From Streptomyces sp. CBMA29 (GTDB lineage Bacteria > Actinomycetota > Actinomycetes > Streptomycetales > Streptomycetaceae), in assembly GCF_014596445.1 (NCBI RefSeq), contig NZ_MECL01000067.1, positions 1 to 44,750 of the forward strand: a DNA stretch of 44,750 nucleotides, in the 5' to 3' direction. Under the pieces are notes generated by a model. The model made no database searches. It saw nothing but the letters and a program-made list of their open reading frames with translations, and was not told where the DNA came from. Position numbers and translations under genes: made by a program. Below are positions 26,000-35,982 of this stretch, one piece after another (within the stretch, counting starts at the first letter, position 1; the number at the start of each line of letters is the position of its first letter).

Positions 26000-26028
26000 A
26001 CCGTAAATAATTTGCACTGATCGGTCAG
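26000..26028 (-). promoter_or_regulatory. Promoter of the SprT-like gene
   Basis: CTGACC (26028-26023), a 17-base AT-rich spacer and TACGGT (26005-26000) form a primary-sigma-like promoter in a region that is conspicuously AT-rich for this chromosome. CTGA-N4-TCAG across the -35 is a small inverted repeat. Confidence 0.5.
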
Positions 26029-26051
26029 TTCCGGATGATGCGCATGACGAA

Positions 26052-26092
26052 GGGCGGGTGTGCAGGTCTGTGGAGAACCCGCGCACCCGCCC
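26052..26092 (-). terminator. Terminator hairpin after proS
   Basis: GGGCGGGTGTGC (26052-26063) pairs with GCGCACCCGCCC (26081-26092), 12 bp with one G-T pair, and a 17-base loop. It lies 60 bases after the proS stop and upstream of the next promoter. Confidence 0.65.
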
Positions 26093-26152
26093 CATCGACG
26101 GACGATTCACATATAACGCACGCCGCTTTTCGGTCAGCGGACGCGAGCGGCC

Positions 26153-27565
26153 TCAGTAGGCGCGCGCGACGATCGCCAGCGTGCCAGGAGCGTCGTCGGC
26201 GTCCGGCACCGAACCGTCGGGCGCGACCAGGCAGCGTACGGAAACGCCCTGCTCAGCGAGCTTGGCCTCGCCCTCGGGACCGAGATCGGCCCACGGGATG
26301 CGGGCCCAGCCGGTGGCGGCGGCCTCGGCGGCCTCCTCGATCGTCGCGACGTCCACGGTGCGGGACGTCCGGCGCTCGCGGGACTCGCGCAGCAGCGTCG
26401 CCTGGTCCTCTTCGAGCACCTTGGGCAGCAGGTCGGCCAGGGTGTCGATGGCGACCGGCTCCTTGCCTCCGGGAATCCGGCGGGCCAGCATCGCGGTGCC
26501 CGCCTCCAGGTCGCGCGGCCCGATCTCGACGCGGACGGGCACGCCCTTCAGCTCCCAGTCGACCGCGCGGCGGCCGAAGGGGGTGTCGGTGCGGTCGTCC
26601 ACGTGCACGCGCAGCCCGGCCGCGCGCAGCGTCTGGCCGATCTCCCGCACCTTGGCGACGACCGCCTCGTCGCCCTTGATCGCCAGCACCACGACCTGGG
26701 TCTGCGCCAGCCGCGGCGGCACCCGCAGCCCGTTGTCGTCGCCGTGCATCATCACCAGGGCGCCGATCATCCGCGTCGTGCTGCCCCAGGACGTCTGCCA
26801 GACGTGCTCCTGCGTGCCGTCCTTCGACAGGTACTGCGTGTGGAACGCCTTGGCGAAGTTCTGCCCCAGTTCGTGGCTGGTGCCGAGCTGGAGCGCCTTG
26901 CCGTCACCCATCATCCCTTCCAGGGTGAGGGTGTTGATCGCGCCCGCGAACCGCTCCTTGGCGGTCTTGCGGCCGAGGACGACGTCCATCGCCAGCACGT
27001 TCTCCATGAAGTCCGCGTAGACGTCCTTCTGGATCCGGGCGGCGTAGGCGCGCGCGTCCTCGTACGTGGCGTGGGCGGTGTGGCCCTCCTGCCAGAGGAA
27101 TTCGGTGGTGCGCAGGAACAGCCGCGGGCGCAGCTCCCAACGGACCACGTTCGCCCACTGGTTGATCAGCAGCGGCAGGTCGCGGTAGCTCTGCACCCAC
27201 TTGGAGAAGTACTCGTTGATGATCGTCTCGGACGTGGGCCGGACGACGATCGGCTCTTCCAGCTCCTTGCCGCCGCCGTGCGTGACGACCGCCAGCTCGG
27301 GCGCGAAGCCCTCGACGTGCTCGGCCTCGCGCGTCAGGTACGACTGCGGGATGAAGAGCGGGAAGTACGCGTTCTGCGCGCCCGCTTCCTTGATCCGCGC
27401 GTCCATGTCCTGCTGCATCCGCTCCCACAGGCCGTAGCCGTAAGGCCGGATGACCATGGTGCCGCGCACCGGGCCGTTGTCGGCCAACTCGGCCTTGCTG
27501 ATCAGGTCCTGGTACCAGCGCGGGAAATCATCCGCCTGGGGGGTGAGAACGGGAGCCTTTGCCAT
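26153..27565 (-). CDS. proS: Prolyl-tRNA synthetase, archaeal/eukaryotic type
   Basis: The 470-residue class II synthetase has RPTSETIINEYFSKWVQSYR, the motif-2 sequence RLFLRTTEFLWQEGHTAHA, and KGVPVRVEIGPRDLE in the anticodon-binding region. These features and the short length mark the archaeal/eukaryotic-like ProRS (without the editing insertion of the longer E. coli type, about 570 residues). Many Streptomyces carry a bacterial-type ProRS near nusA, so this may be a second copy; the window cannot show that. ATG 27565 lacks a ribosome binding site and has TAACAT seven bases upstream, so translation may be leaderless. Confidence 0.93.
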   Translation of the reverse strand: MAKAPVLTPQADDFPRWYQDLISKAELADNGPVRGTMVIRPYGYGLWERMQQDMDARIKEAGAQNAYFPLFIPQSYLTREAEHVEGFAPELAVVTHGGGKELEEPIVVRPTSETIINEYFSKWVQSYRDLPLLINQWANVVRWELRPRLFLRTTEFLWQEGHTAHATYEDARAYAARIQKDVYADFMENVLAMDVVLGRKTAKERFAGAINTLTLEGMMGDGKALQLGTSHELGQNFAKAFHTQYLSKDGTQEHVWQTSWGSTTRMIGALVMMHGDDNGLRVPPRLAQTQVVVLAIKGDEAVVAKVREIGQTLRAAGLRVHVDDRTDTPFGRRAVDWELKGVPVRVEIGPRDLEAGTAMLARRIPGGKEPVAIDTLADLLPKVLEEDQATLLRESRERRTSRTVDVATIEEAAEAAATGWARIPWADLGPEGEAKLAEQGVSVRCLVAPDGSVPDADDAPGTLAIVARAY

Positions 27566-27572
27566 GACGCAG

Positions 27573-27578
27573 ATGTTA
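27573..27578 (-). promoter_or_regulatory. Candidate -10 element for a leaderless proS transcript
   Basis: TAACAT lies seven bases before the proS ATG, which would put the transcription start within a base or two of the start codon. No ribosome binding site is present. The -35 is unclear (TCACGC at 18 bases). Confidence 0.4.
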
Positions 27579-27777
27579 CGGCCCCGCCCGCCCCGAGCGT
27601 GAATCGGTCCGGTCGGGCCCGGGACCGGTGCGGCGCCTGGGCGGGTAGTTCCAAAAATGGGCACTCCGGACCCTGGACGGCGTCGGGATTCAGCAGTTGT
27701 CTGGCTTTCGGGGACGCAAGCGGCAGGTACGGCACCACGGGGGCAAAACGACGGCGCACATCTGATTGGGGCGGTCG

Positions 27778-28593
27778 ATGGCTTCTACGCTCTATCGCGG
27801 AACCAGGTCCGACGCGGAGAGCAGGGCGCGGGACTGGGCGGAGATCCAGGAACGGATGCTCGTCCCGCTGTACGAGAGCGTGTACGACCGGCTGGAGGTC
27901 GGCCCGGACACCCGGTTACTGGGCCTCGGCTGCGGCGCGGGGCTCGCGCTGCTGCTGGCGGCGGACCGGGGCGCGACCGTCACCGGCTTCGAGACGGACG
28001 AGCAGCGGCTGGCGCTGGCCCGTGAACGGCTGCTTCCCGCGCATCCCTGGGGCGGCCCGGCCCGCGCCCGCGGCAGGACGCGGCTGACGTCGGGGGTTCC
28101 GCACCGGCTCTCCGGCGGCTTCGACCTGGTCACGGCCTTCGACCCGGCGGCTCCCGCGGCCGAGTCGCTGCCGTCGCTGTGCGCCGCGGCGGCCACGGCG
28201 GACCCGGACACCGCGATCGTCCTGGCGGGCTGGGGTCCGCCCGAGCGCTGCGCGACCTCGCGAGTCCTGCGGGTGGCGACCCGGCTGGCGGAGCCGCGCG
28301 GGCCCGCCGCCCGGGAGGTGCGGCTCAGCGGCCGGGACGACCTGGAGCATCTGGCACTCGCCGCGGGGCTGCGCCCTGACGGCTCGGGGCGGGTGTCCTG
28401 CCCCTTCGGCTACCCGGATCTGCCGAGCGCGGTGCGCGGTCTGCTCTCCACCGGGCTCTTCGACGCGGCGGTCGAGGCCACCGACCGGCAGCAGGTCGAC
28501 AAGGAGATCGCCGAGGCGCTGCACCCGTACCGGCGGCCGGACGGCTCGGTGCGGATGGAAAACGTCTTCCGGTATCTGATCGTCCGCGCGTGA
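27778..28593 (+). CDS. SAM-dependent methyltransferase-like protein with a TTA codon
   Basis: The 271-residue protein has a class I methyltransferase motif I, LLGLGCGAGLALLLA (residues 47-61), followed by VTGFETDEQRLALAR, an acidic loop that would bind the ribose of SAM. The remaining motifs are weak and the substrate is unknown. The first of the two leucines at the start of motif I, Leu47, is a TTA codon (27916-27918), so expression is expected to depend on the bldA tRNA and thus on developmental stage. I use ATG 27778, since TTG 27766 lacks support; GGGG lies eight bases upstream. It is divergent from proS. Confidence 0.8.
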   Translation: MASTLYRGTRSDAESRARDWAEIQERMLVPLYESVYDRLEVGPDTRLLGLGCGAGLALLLAADRGATVTGFETDEQRLALARERLLPAHPWGGPARARGRTRLTSGVPHRLSGGFDLVTAFDPAAPAAESLPSLCAAAATADPDTAIVLAGWGPPERCATSRVLRVATRLAEPRGPAAREVRLSGRDDLEHLALAAGLRPDGSGRVSCPFGYPDLPSAVRGLLSTGLFDAAVEATDRQQVDKEIAEALHPYRRPDGSVRMENVFRYLIVRA

Positions 28594-28632
28594 GACGCCT
28601 CTGACGCGCGGTGACCGGAGGGAAACCGGCCC

Positions 28633-28694
28633 GGCGGGCAGGCCGGGCGCGGGCGGGCACAGGTGGGCGCGGGCAGGCGCGGGCAGGCGGGCGT
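28633..28694. repeat. G-rich degenerate repeat
   Basis: GGGC-type units separated by one to four bases occur about ten times on the plus strand between the methyltransferase and DUF402 genes. This is compatible with G-quadruplex formation or simple slippage. The rest of 28594-28844 shows only TAAAAT at 28697-28702 as a possible -10. Confidence 0.5.
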
Positions 28695-28844
28695 AGGTAA
28701 AATCTTGCCCCGCTCCGGCAACGGGCCGGCATCTGATCCCGCGGCGGCGTCGTATACGAAACGGCGCACGCGGCCCGCGGAAAACCAGGCGGCCCGCGGA
28801 AATTCGGTGGACCGCCCCGCCGCGCGTCGGACAGGGTCGGCAGC

Positions 28845-29351
28845 GTGCCCGACACCTCCCCAGCGCTCCCGGCCGCCGCCCCGACCACCGTCCGTCTGAC
28901 GAAGGCCGGCCGCGAGAAGCGCCGCTATCCCGCGACCGTGCTGCACGACGACGGCGTACGCGTGACCGTACGCGCCGACTGGGCGGCGCCCGAGGCCAGG
29001 GACTTCGGCTTCGTCCGCTTCGAGCCCGGTGACGTGTTCACCGAGACCTACTGGCGCGACCGCTGGTACGCCGTGAAGGAGGTGCGCGACGGGCGCGGCT
29101 CGCTCAAGGGCTGGTACTGCGACATCGCCAGGCCCGCGCTCGTGGCCGCCGACGGCCTCACCGTCGAGGATCTGGACCTCGACCTGTGGGTGTCCGCCGA
29201 CGGCACGGCCGTACTGCGCCTGGACGAGGACGAGTTCGCGGCGAGCGGCCTGCCTGGCACCGACCCCGAGGCCGCGGGGCGGGCCGTCCGCGCGCTGGAC
29301 GAACTGGAGGCGCTGGCACGGGCCGGAGGACTGCGCGGGCTGCTGGCCTGA
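28845..29351 (+). CDS. DUF402 domain-containing protein
   Basis: The 168-residue protein matches DUF402 in RFEPGDVFTETYWRDRWYAV, GWYCDIARP and LDLDLWVSADGTAVLRLDED. Characterised family members are small nucleotide hydrolases (FomD in fosfomycin biosynthesis, and Sa1684-type nucleoside di-/triphosphatases) that use acidic residues to bind metal and phosphate. The substrate here is unknown. Start GTG 28845 has AGGG about eight bases upstream. It converges with the acetyltransferase gene, 24 bases apart. Confidence 0.82.
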   Translation: MPDTSPALPAAAPTTVRLTKAGREKRRYPATVLHDDGVRVTVRADWAAPEARDFGFVRFEPGDVFTETYWRDRWYAVKEVRDGRGSLKGWYCDIARPALVAADGLTVEDLDLDLWVSADGTAVLRLDEDEFAASGLPGTDPEAAGRAVRALDELEALARAGGLRGLLA

Positions 29352-29375
29352 GGGATGCGCACCCTGTCGGATACG

Positions 29376-29900
29376 TCAGTCGGCCGGCAGACCCGGCCAC
29401 TCCTCGGCGGTGAGCGCGAACCGCTCGTGGTCGCGCCACGCGTCGTTGATGAAGAGCATGCGCGGGGAGAAGCCCTCGTGACGGAAGCCGAGCCGCCTGG
29501 CCATCGCCACCGAACGGCCGTTGTCCGGCTGGACGTTGATCTCCAGGCGGTGCAGCCCGAGGCCGTTCGGATAGCTGGTGAAGCAGCGGTCCACCACCAG
29601 CCGCAGCCCCTCGCTCATCCGGCCGGTGCCGTTGTACGGCAGGTAACTGTCATAGCCCAGCGCGGCGTTGCGGAACCGGGCCCGCACGATGTTGGCGACA
29701 TTGCACTTGCCGACCAGGCCGCCGTCCTCGTCGTTGAAGATGAGGAAGGTCCGCAGCTCGCCGCCCTGCTGCCGCAGCAGCTCGTGGAAACCGTCCGGGT
29801 CCACCGGATTCCACGGCCTGAGGTGTTCCGCTGAGCGCAGCACCGCCGCGCGGTGTGCTTCGGCGTCTGCGGGCCTGGGCTCTCGAATGGAAACGCGCAT
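29376..29900 (-). CDS. GNAT family (RimJ/RimL-like) N-acetyltransferase
   Basis: The 174-residue protein has the GNAT fold pattern: IREPRPADAEAHRAAV, GLVGKCNVANIVRARFRNAA, GYDSYLPYNGTGRMSEGLRL and VQPDNGRSVAMARRLGFRHE, the last being the typical acetyl-CoA/acceptor region of RimJ-like enzymes. The acceptor may be a ribosomal protein, another protein or a small molecule. ATG 29900 gives a full-length domain. It lies downstream of ffh beyond a terminator hairpin. Confidence 0.87.
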   Translation of the reverse strand: MRVSIREPRPADAEAHRAAVLRSAEHLRPWNPVDPDGFHELLRQQGGELRTFLIFNDEDGGLVGKCNVANIVRARFRNAALGYDSYLPYNGTGRMSEGLRLVVDRCFTSYPNGLGLHRLEINVQPDNGRSVAMARRLGFRHEGFSPRMLFINDAWRDHERFALTAEEWPGLPAD

Positions 29901-29922
29901 AGGCCCATCATCGCCTCCCGTA

Positions 29923-29953
29923 CGGCGTGCGCGCCCGCGGGATGCGCACGCCG
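29923..29953 (-). terminator. Terminator hairpin after ffh
   Basis: CGGCGTGCGC (29923-29932) pairs perfectly with GCGCACGCCG (29944-29953) with an 11-base loop, 19 bases after the ffh stop. Confidence 0.65.
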
Positions 29954-29972
29954 CCGGGTCCCGTCGCCGGGC

Positions 29973-31532
29973 TCAGCCCATGAACTTCTTGAACTCGTCG
30001 GGCAGTTCGAAGTTCTCGCCGCCCGGGGGCAGACCGAACGGGCTGTCGCCCTCCTGCCCCTGGCCCTGCTGCTCGCGGCGGGCGGCGGCAGCCTCGGCCT
30101 CCGCCTTGCGCTTCATCGGGTTGCCGCTCTGCCGCTTGCCCTTGGCCTGCTTCTGCTGCTTCTTCTGCCGCCCCGGGCCGCCGCCCATGCCCGGCATCCC
30201 CGGCATTCCCGGCATGCCGCCGCCCTGGGCCATCCGCGACATCATCTTGCGCGCCTCGAAGAACCGCTCCACCAGGCCCTTGACCGCGCTGACCTCGACG
30301 CCGGAGCCCTTGGCGATACGGGCGCGGCGCGAGCCGTTGATGAGGTGCGGGTCCTGCCGCTCGCCGGGCGTCATCGACTTGATGATCGCGGCGGTGCGGT
30401 CGACGTCCTTCTCGTCCAGATTGTTGATCTGGTCCTTGATCTGGCCCATCCCCGGCAGCATGCCGAGCAGCTTGGAGATGGAGCCCATCTTGCGGACCTG
30501 CTCCATCTGGGCCAGGAAGTCGTCCAGCGTGAAGTCCTTGCCGCCCTTGCTGCTCTGCAGCTTGGCGGCCATCTTCTCGGCCTCGGCCTGGCTGAAGGTC
30601 TGCTCGGCCTTCTCGATCAGCGACAGCATGTCGCCCATGCCCAGGATCCGGGAGGCCATCCGGTCCGGGTGGAACGCGTCGAAGTCGTCCAGCTTCTCGC
30701 CGTTCGACGCGAACATGATCTGCTTGCCGGTGACGTGCGCGATCGACAGCGCGGCGCCGCCCCGGGCGTCGCCGTCCAGCTTGGACAGCACCACGCCGTC
30801 GAAGCCGACGCCGTCGCGGAACGCCTCCGCGGTGTTGACCGCGTCCTGGCCGATCATCGCGTCGACGACGAAGAGGATCTCGTCGGGGCGTACGGCGTCG
30901 CGGATGTCCGCGGCCTGCCGCATCAGCTCCTCGTCGACACCGAGGCGGCCCGCGGTGTCGATCACGACGATGTCGTACTGCTGGGTCTTCGCGAACTCCA
31001 GGGAGTCCCCGGCGACCTTGACCGGGTCGCCCACCCCGTTGCCCGGCTCGGGCGCGTAGACGGCGACGCCCGCGCGCTCGGCGACGACGCTGAGCTGGTT
31101 GACGGCGTTGGGGCGCTGGAGGTCGCAGGCGACCAGTAGCGGGGTGTGTCCCTGGCCCTGGAGCCACTTGCCGAGCTTTCCGGCGAGCGTCGTCTTGCCG
31201 GCGCCCTGGAGGCCCGCGAGCATGATCACGGTCGGCGGCTGCTTGGCGAACCTCAGGCGGCGGGTCTCGCCGCCGAGGATGCCGACCAGTTCCTCGTTGA
31301 CGATCTTGACGATCTGCTGCGCGGGATTGAGCGCCTTGGAGACCTCCGCGCCCAGGGCGCGCTCCTTGACGTTCGCGATGAAGGAGCGCACGGCGGGGAG
31401 GGCGACGTCGGCTTCGAGCAGCGCGATCCGGATCTCGCGCGCGGTGGCATCGATATCCGCCTCGGACAGACGGCCTTTGCCCCGGAGGTTTTTGAAGGTT
31501 GCTGCAAGGCGGTCGGAGAGGGTATCGAACAC
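29973..31532 (-). CDS. ffh: Signal recognition particle protein Ffh
   Basis: The 519-residue GTPase binds signal sequences and 4.5S RNA. The N domain begins MFDTLSDRLAATFKNLRGKG; G-domain motifs are GLQGAGKTTLAGKL, DTAGRLGVDEELM and KLDGDARGGAALS. The Met-rich M domain follows from about residue 320, with GSGVEVSAVKGLVERFFEAR. It ends in a Gln/Gly/Met-rich tail. The start is GTG 31532. Its receptor FtsY is encoded at 38847-40055. Confidence 0.96.
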   Translation of the reverse strand: MFDTLSDRLAATFKNLRGKGRLSEADIDATAREIRIALLEADVALPAVRSFIANVKERALGAEVSKALNPAQQIVKIVNEELVGILGGETRRLRFAKQPPTVIMLAGLQGAGKTTLAGKLGKWLQGQGHTPLLVACDLQRPNAVNQLSVVAERAGVAVYAPEPGNGVGDPVKVAGDSLEFAKTQQYDIVVIDTAGRLGVDEELMRQAADIRDAVRPDEILFVVDAMIGQDAVNTAEAFRDGVGFDGVVLSKLDGDARGGAALSIAHVTGKQIMFASNGEKLDDFDAFHPDRMASRILGMGDMLSLIEKAEQTFSQAEAEKMAAKLQSSKGGKDFTLDDFLAQMEQVRKMGSISKLLGMLPGMGQIKDQINNLDEKDVDRTAAIIKSMTPGERQDPHLINGSRRARIAKGSGVEVSAVKGLVERFFEARKMMSRMAQGGGMPGMPGMPGMGGGPGRQKKQQKQAKGKRQSGNPMKRKAEAEAAAARREQQGQGQEGDSPFGLPPGGENFELPDEFKKFMG

Positions 31533-31663
31533 GTCGGTCGTGGATCCTCGCGTCGGGGGTGGGCGGTGGTCGTCCTCAAGGGTACTTGGCCGACCCCCGT
31601 TCGGTTCGCCCCGGATTCATAGTCGCCGCCCCGGCCGCCCCCTCACCGCGGCGCCTTCTCGAC

Positions 31664-34126
31664 TCACCTCAGCGCCTTCTCGACCTGTCGGGCCACCTCG
31701 GCCGCGCGGGCGGGGGGCAGCGGATCGCCGTCCTTGCCGACGACGTAGAAGGCGTCGACCGCGTTGGCGCCCAGGGTGGAGATCCGCGCGGAGCGGACGG
31801 TGACGGCGGCGGCGGTCAGGGCGAGGCCGATGCGGTGCAGCAGGCCGGGGGCGTCGTGGGCGCGGACTTCGAGGACGGTGGCGGTCTGCGAGGTGCCGCC
31901 GGGGGCGACGGAGACGCGGGGCGGCGGCGGGGTGATGCCGCGCCGCCGCGGATAGGCGGCCTCCCGCTCGGCGAGCCTGGCCTCGATGTCCAGGGTGCCC
32001 TCGAAGGCGCGGGCGAGGTCCGCGCGGAGCCTGGCGGCCTCGGGCAGCGCGCCGTACTCGGCGGAGACCCGCCAGGTCAGCAGCGCGATCGGGCCCTCGT
32101 CGATGGGGTCGACGGCGCGCAGGTCTGCGGCCCTGACGGTGAGCCGGTGCAGGGCGAGGACGCCCGCGGCCTGGGCGACCAGGCCGGGCCGGTCGGGGAC
32201 GGCGAGGACGAGTTCCACGCCCAGCGCCTCGTCCTGGGCGTCGCCCTCGGCCTCGGGTTCGGTGTGGGCGTGCAGCGCCAGCACCGGGCCGCCGGTGCGG
32301 GCGGCCTCGATGACCAGGCGTTCCTCCTCGGCGGTGGGCTCGCGCTCGGCGACCTGCGGGAGCGCGCCGCTGTCGAGGGCCCCGGCGACCCGGTCCACCA
32401 GGTCGGCCAGGAGCGAGGCCCGCCAGGTGCTCCAGGCGGCGGGCCCGGTGGCCAGCGCGTCGGCCTCGGTGAGGGCGGCGAGCAGTTCCAGGGTGGAGGT
32501 GTCCCGTACGGTCTCGGCGACCGACCGGATGGTCTCGGGGTCGTCGAGGTCGCGGCGGGTCGCGGTGTCGATGAGCAGCAGGTGGTGGCGGACCAGCAGG
32601 GCGAGGGTGTCGACGTCGGCCTCGTGGAAGCCGATCCGGGTGGCGACGTCGCGGGCGATGACCTCGCCCGCCTCGCTGTGGTCGCCGGGCCAGCCCTTGC
32701 CGATGTCGTGCAGCAGCGCGGCGGTCAGCAGCAGGTCGGGGCGGCCGACGCGGCGGGTCAGCCCGGCGGCCTGCACGGCGGTCTCCACCAGGTGCCGGTC
32801 GACGGTGAAGCGGTGTACGGCGTTGCGCTGCGGGCGGCAGCGGACCCGCTCCCAGTCGGGCAGCAGCCGGGTGATCAGCCCTTCGGCCTCCAGCGCCTCC
32901 CAGACCTGGACGGTGGACTCGCCGGCGTCCAGCAGTGTCACGAACTGTTCGCGGGCCTCCCCCGGCCACGGCACGGGCAGCGGCTTGGCCGACGCGGCGA
33001 GCCTGCGGACGGCGTGCAGCGACAGCGGCAGCCCGGCCTGGGCCGCTGCCGCCGCCGCGCGCAGGGCCAGTACGGGGTCGCGGTCGGGTCTGGCGGCCAG
33101 TGCCAGCACGGCCTCGCCCTCCTGCTCCACGACGCCGTCGGCCAGCGGTACGCGCTCGGGGGTGTGGACGGCGGCGGGGGCGCCTCCCGGGCCGGAGGCT
33201 CTGGGGGAGGTACGGCCGCGGCCGAGCAGTCCGCGGCGGCGGGGCCGCTGCTGGCGTGAGCGCAGGACGCGGCCGACCTCGCGCCAGGTGACGTCGGAGG
33301 CGTACGCGATCCGCCGGGCCGCCTCGTAGACCTGGCGCAGCAGTGCGTCGGCGTCGAGCAGGCCGAGCGCGTCGGCGACCTGGTCCTGCTCCTGGAGGGC
33401 GAGCCGGTCGGTGGCGCGGCCGGTGGCCAGGTGCAGGGCGTCGCGGGCGTCCAGCAGGGTGGTGCGGGCCTCTTCGAGGCCCTCGCGGGGCGCGTCGGCG
33501 AGCCAGGAGGCGGCGACGGCCCGCAGGGCGGTGGCGTCGCGCAGGCCGCCGCGGGCCTCCTTGAGGTCGGGTTCCAGCAGGTACGACAGCTCGCCCTGGC
33601 GTTCGGCGCGCTCCTGGCACATCTCGTGCAGCGCGGGCAGCCGTTTGGGTGCCTGATTGCGCCAGTCGGCCAGGACGCTGCTGCGCAGGGCCGCGGTGAG
33701 CGCGGAGTCGCCCGCGATGTGCCGGGCGTCGAGCAGGCCGAGCTGGACCTTGAGGTCCTCCGCCGCGGTCTGCCGGGCCTCCGCCGGGGTGCGTACCGAG
33801 TGGTCCAGGGCCAGGCCGAGGTCCCAGACCGGGTACCAGAGGCGGTCGGCGAGGGCCGCGACGGTCTTCTGCGAGTCGTGCAGCAGCACCAGGTCGAGGT
33901 CGCTGCGCGGTGACAGCTCGCCGCGCCCGTAGCCGCCGACGGCCAGCAGGGCGAAGCCCGTGGTGCCGGTGGCCGCCGCGGCCTCGGTGGCGAGCTGCGC
34001 GAGCCACTGGTCGGTGAGGGCGGCCAGGGCCGCACGGCGCGGCGGCCCGGACCGCGCCTCCTCGGTGAGGAGGCGCAGCCGGGCCGCCGCGTAACTGCTG
34101 TCCTGCGCTTCGACGCTGTCGGTCAC
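31664..34126 (-). CDS. glnD: PII nucleotidyltransferase/hydrolase GlnD
   Basis: The 820-residue protein modifies GlnK. The nucleotidyltransferase domain has GGYGRGELSPRSDLDL (about 64-79), the HD domain has ALLHDIGKGWPGDHSEAGE, and two ACT-like domains form the C-terminal 180 residues and would sense glutamine. In S. coelicolor GlnD adenylylates rather than uridylylates GlnK at Tyr51. A Pro/Gly-rich segment encoding RTSPRASGPGGAP is made by an inserted dispersed repeat unit (33176-33209). It is the third gene of amtB-glnK-glnD, 63 bases after glnK. Confidence 0.94.
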   Translation of the reverse strand: MTDSVEAQDSSYAAARLRLLTEEARSGPPRRAALAALTDQWLAQLATEAAAATGTTGFALLAVGGYGRGELSPRSDLDLVLLHDSQKTVAALADRLWYPVWDLGLALDHSVRTPAEARQTAAEDLKVQLGLLDARHIAGDSALTAALRSSVLADWRNQAPKRLPALHEMCQERAERQGELSYLLEPDLKEARGGLRDATALRAVAASWLADAPREGLEEARTTLLDARDALHLATGRATDRLALQEQDQVADALGLLDADALLRQVYEAARRIAYASDVTWREVGRVLRSRQQRPRRRGLLGRGRTSPRASGPGGAPAAVHTPERVPLADGVVEQEGEAVLALAARPDRDPVLALRAAAAAAQAGLPLSLHAVRRLAASAKPLPVPWPGEAREQFVTLLDAGESTVQVWEALEAEGLITRLLPDWERVRCRPQRNAVHRFTVDRHLVETAVQAAGLTRRVGRPDLLLTAALLHDIGKGWPGDHSEAGEVIARDVATRIGFHEADVDTLALLVRHHLLLIDTATRRDLDDPETIRSVAETVRDTSTLELLAALTEADALATGPAAWSTWRASLLADLVDRVAGALDSGALPQVAEREPTAEEERLVIEAARTGGPVLALHAHTEPEAEGDAQDEALGVELVLAVPDRPGLVAQAAGVLALHRLTVRAADLRAVDPIDEGPIALLTWRVSAEYGALPEAARLRADLARAFEGTLDIEARLAEREAAYPRRRGITPPPPRVSVAPGGTSQTATVLEVRAHDAPGLLHRIGLALTAAAVTVRSARISTLGANAVDAFYVVGKDGDPLPPARAAEVARQVEKALR
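33176..33209. repeat. Dispersed palindromic unit inside glnD
   Basis: The sequence begins GGGGGCGCCTCCCGG, has GCCGGAGGCT in the middle and ends CTGGGGGAG, nearly the same as the intergenic unit at 1341-1371. It is read through in frame in glnD as a Pro/Ser/Gly segment between domains. Confidence 0.7.
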
Positions 34127-34162
34127 TCGTTCTCCACGCTGGGGGCCAATGGAATGGTCCTG

Positions 34163-35862
<1,700 letters not shown>

Positions 35863-35944
35863 CGGCGTCTCCTCGTCATCCGAACGGCCCGTGCGGGCGG
35901 TGCAAGGGTTGGGCCGGTTTTCGCCAAGAGATTCGCTCAGGCGG

Positions 35945-35982
35945 GTTTCCGACGATGCCGCACGGTGTTTCGGCGCCGTGAC
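35945..35982 (-). promoter_or_regulatory. GlnR binding site upstream of amtB
   Basis: On the minus strand GTCAC-n6-GAAAC-n6-CGGCA-n6-GAAAC matches the actinobacterial GlnR consensus gTnAc-n6-GaAAc repeated at 22 bases, with only the second a-site degenerate. Its end is 82 bases before the amtB start. Confidence 0.75.

Noticed and set aside
26068..26084. A third copy of the shared motif (GTTCTCCACAGAC on the minus strand)
   Set aside because: Only the first block is similar; the GGACCA and GATCATCTTT blocks are missing, and the sequence is part of the loop and stem of the proS terminator.
31499..33259. 586-codon plus-strand frame opposite glnD
   Set aside because: Composition is Gly/Gln/Asp/Val-rich without motifs, fully antisense to a well supported gene.
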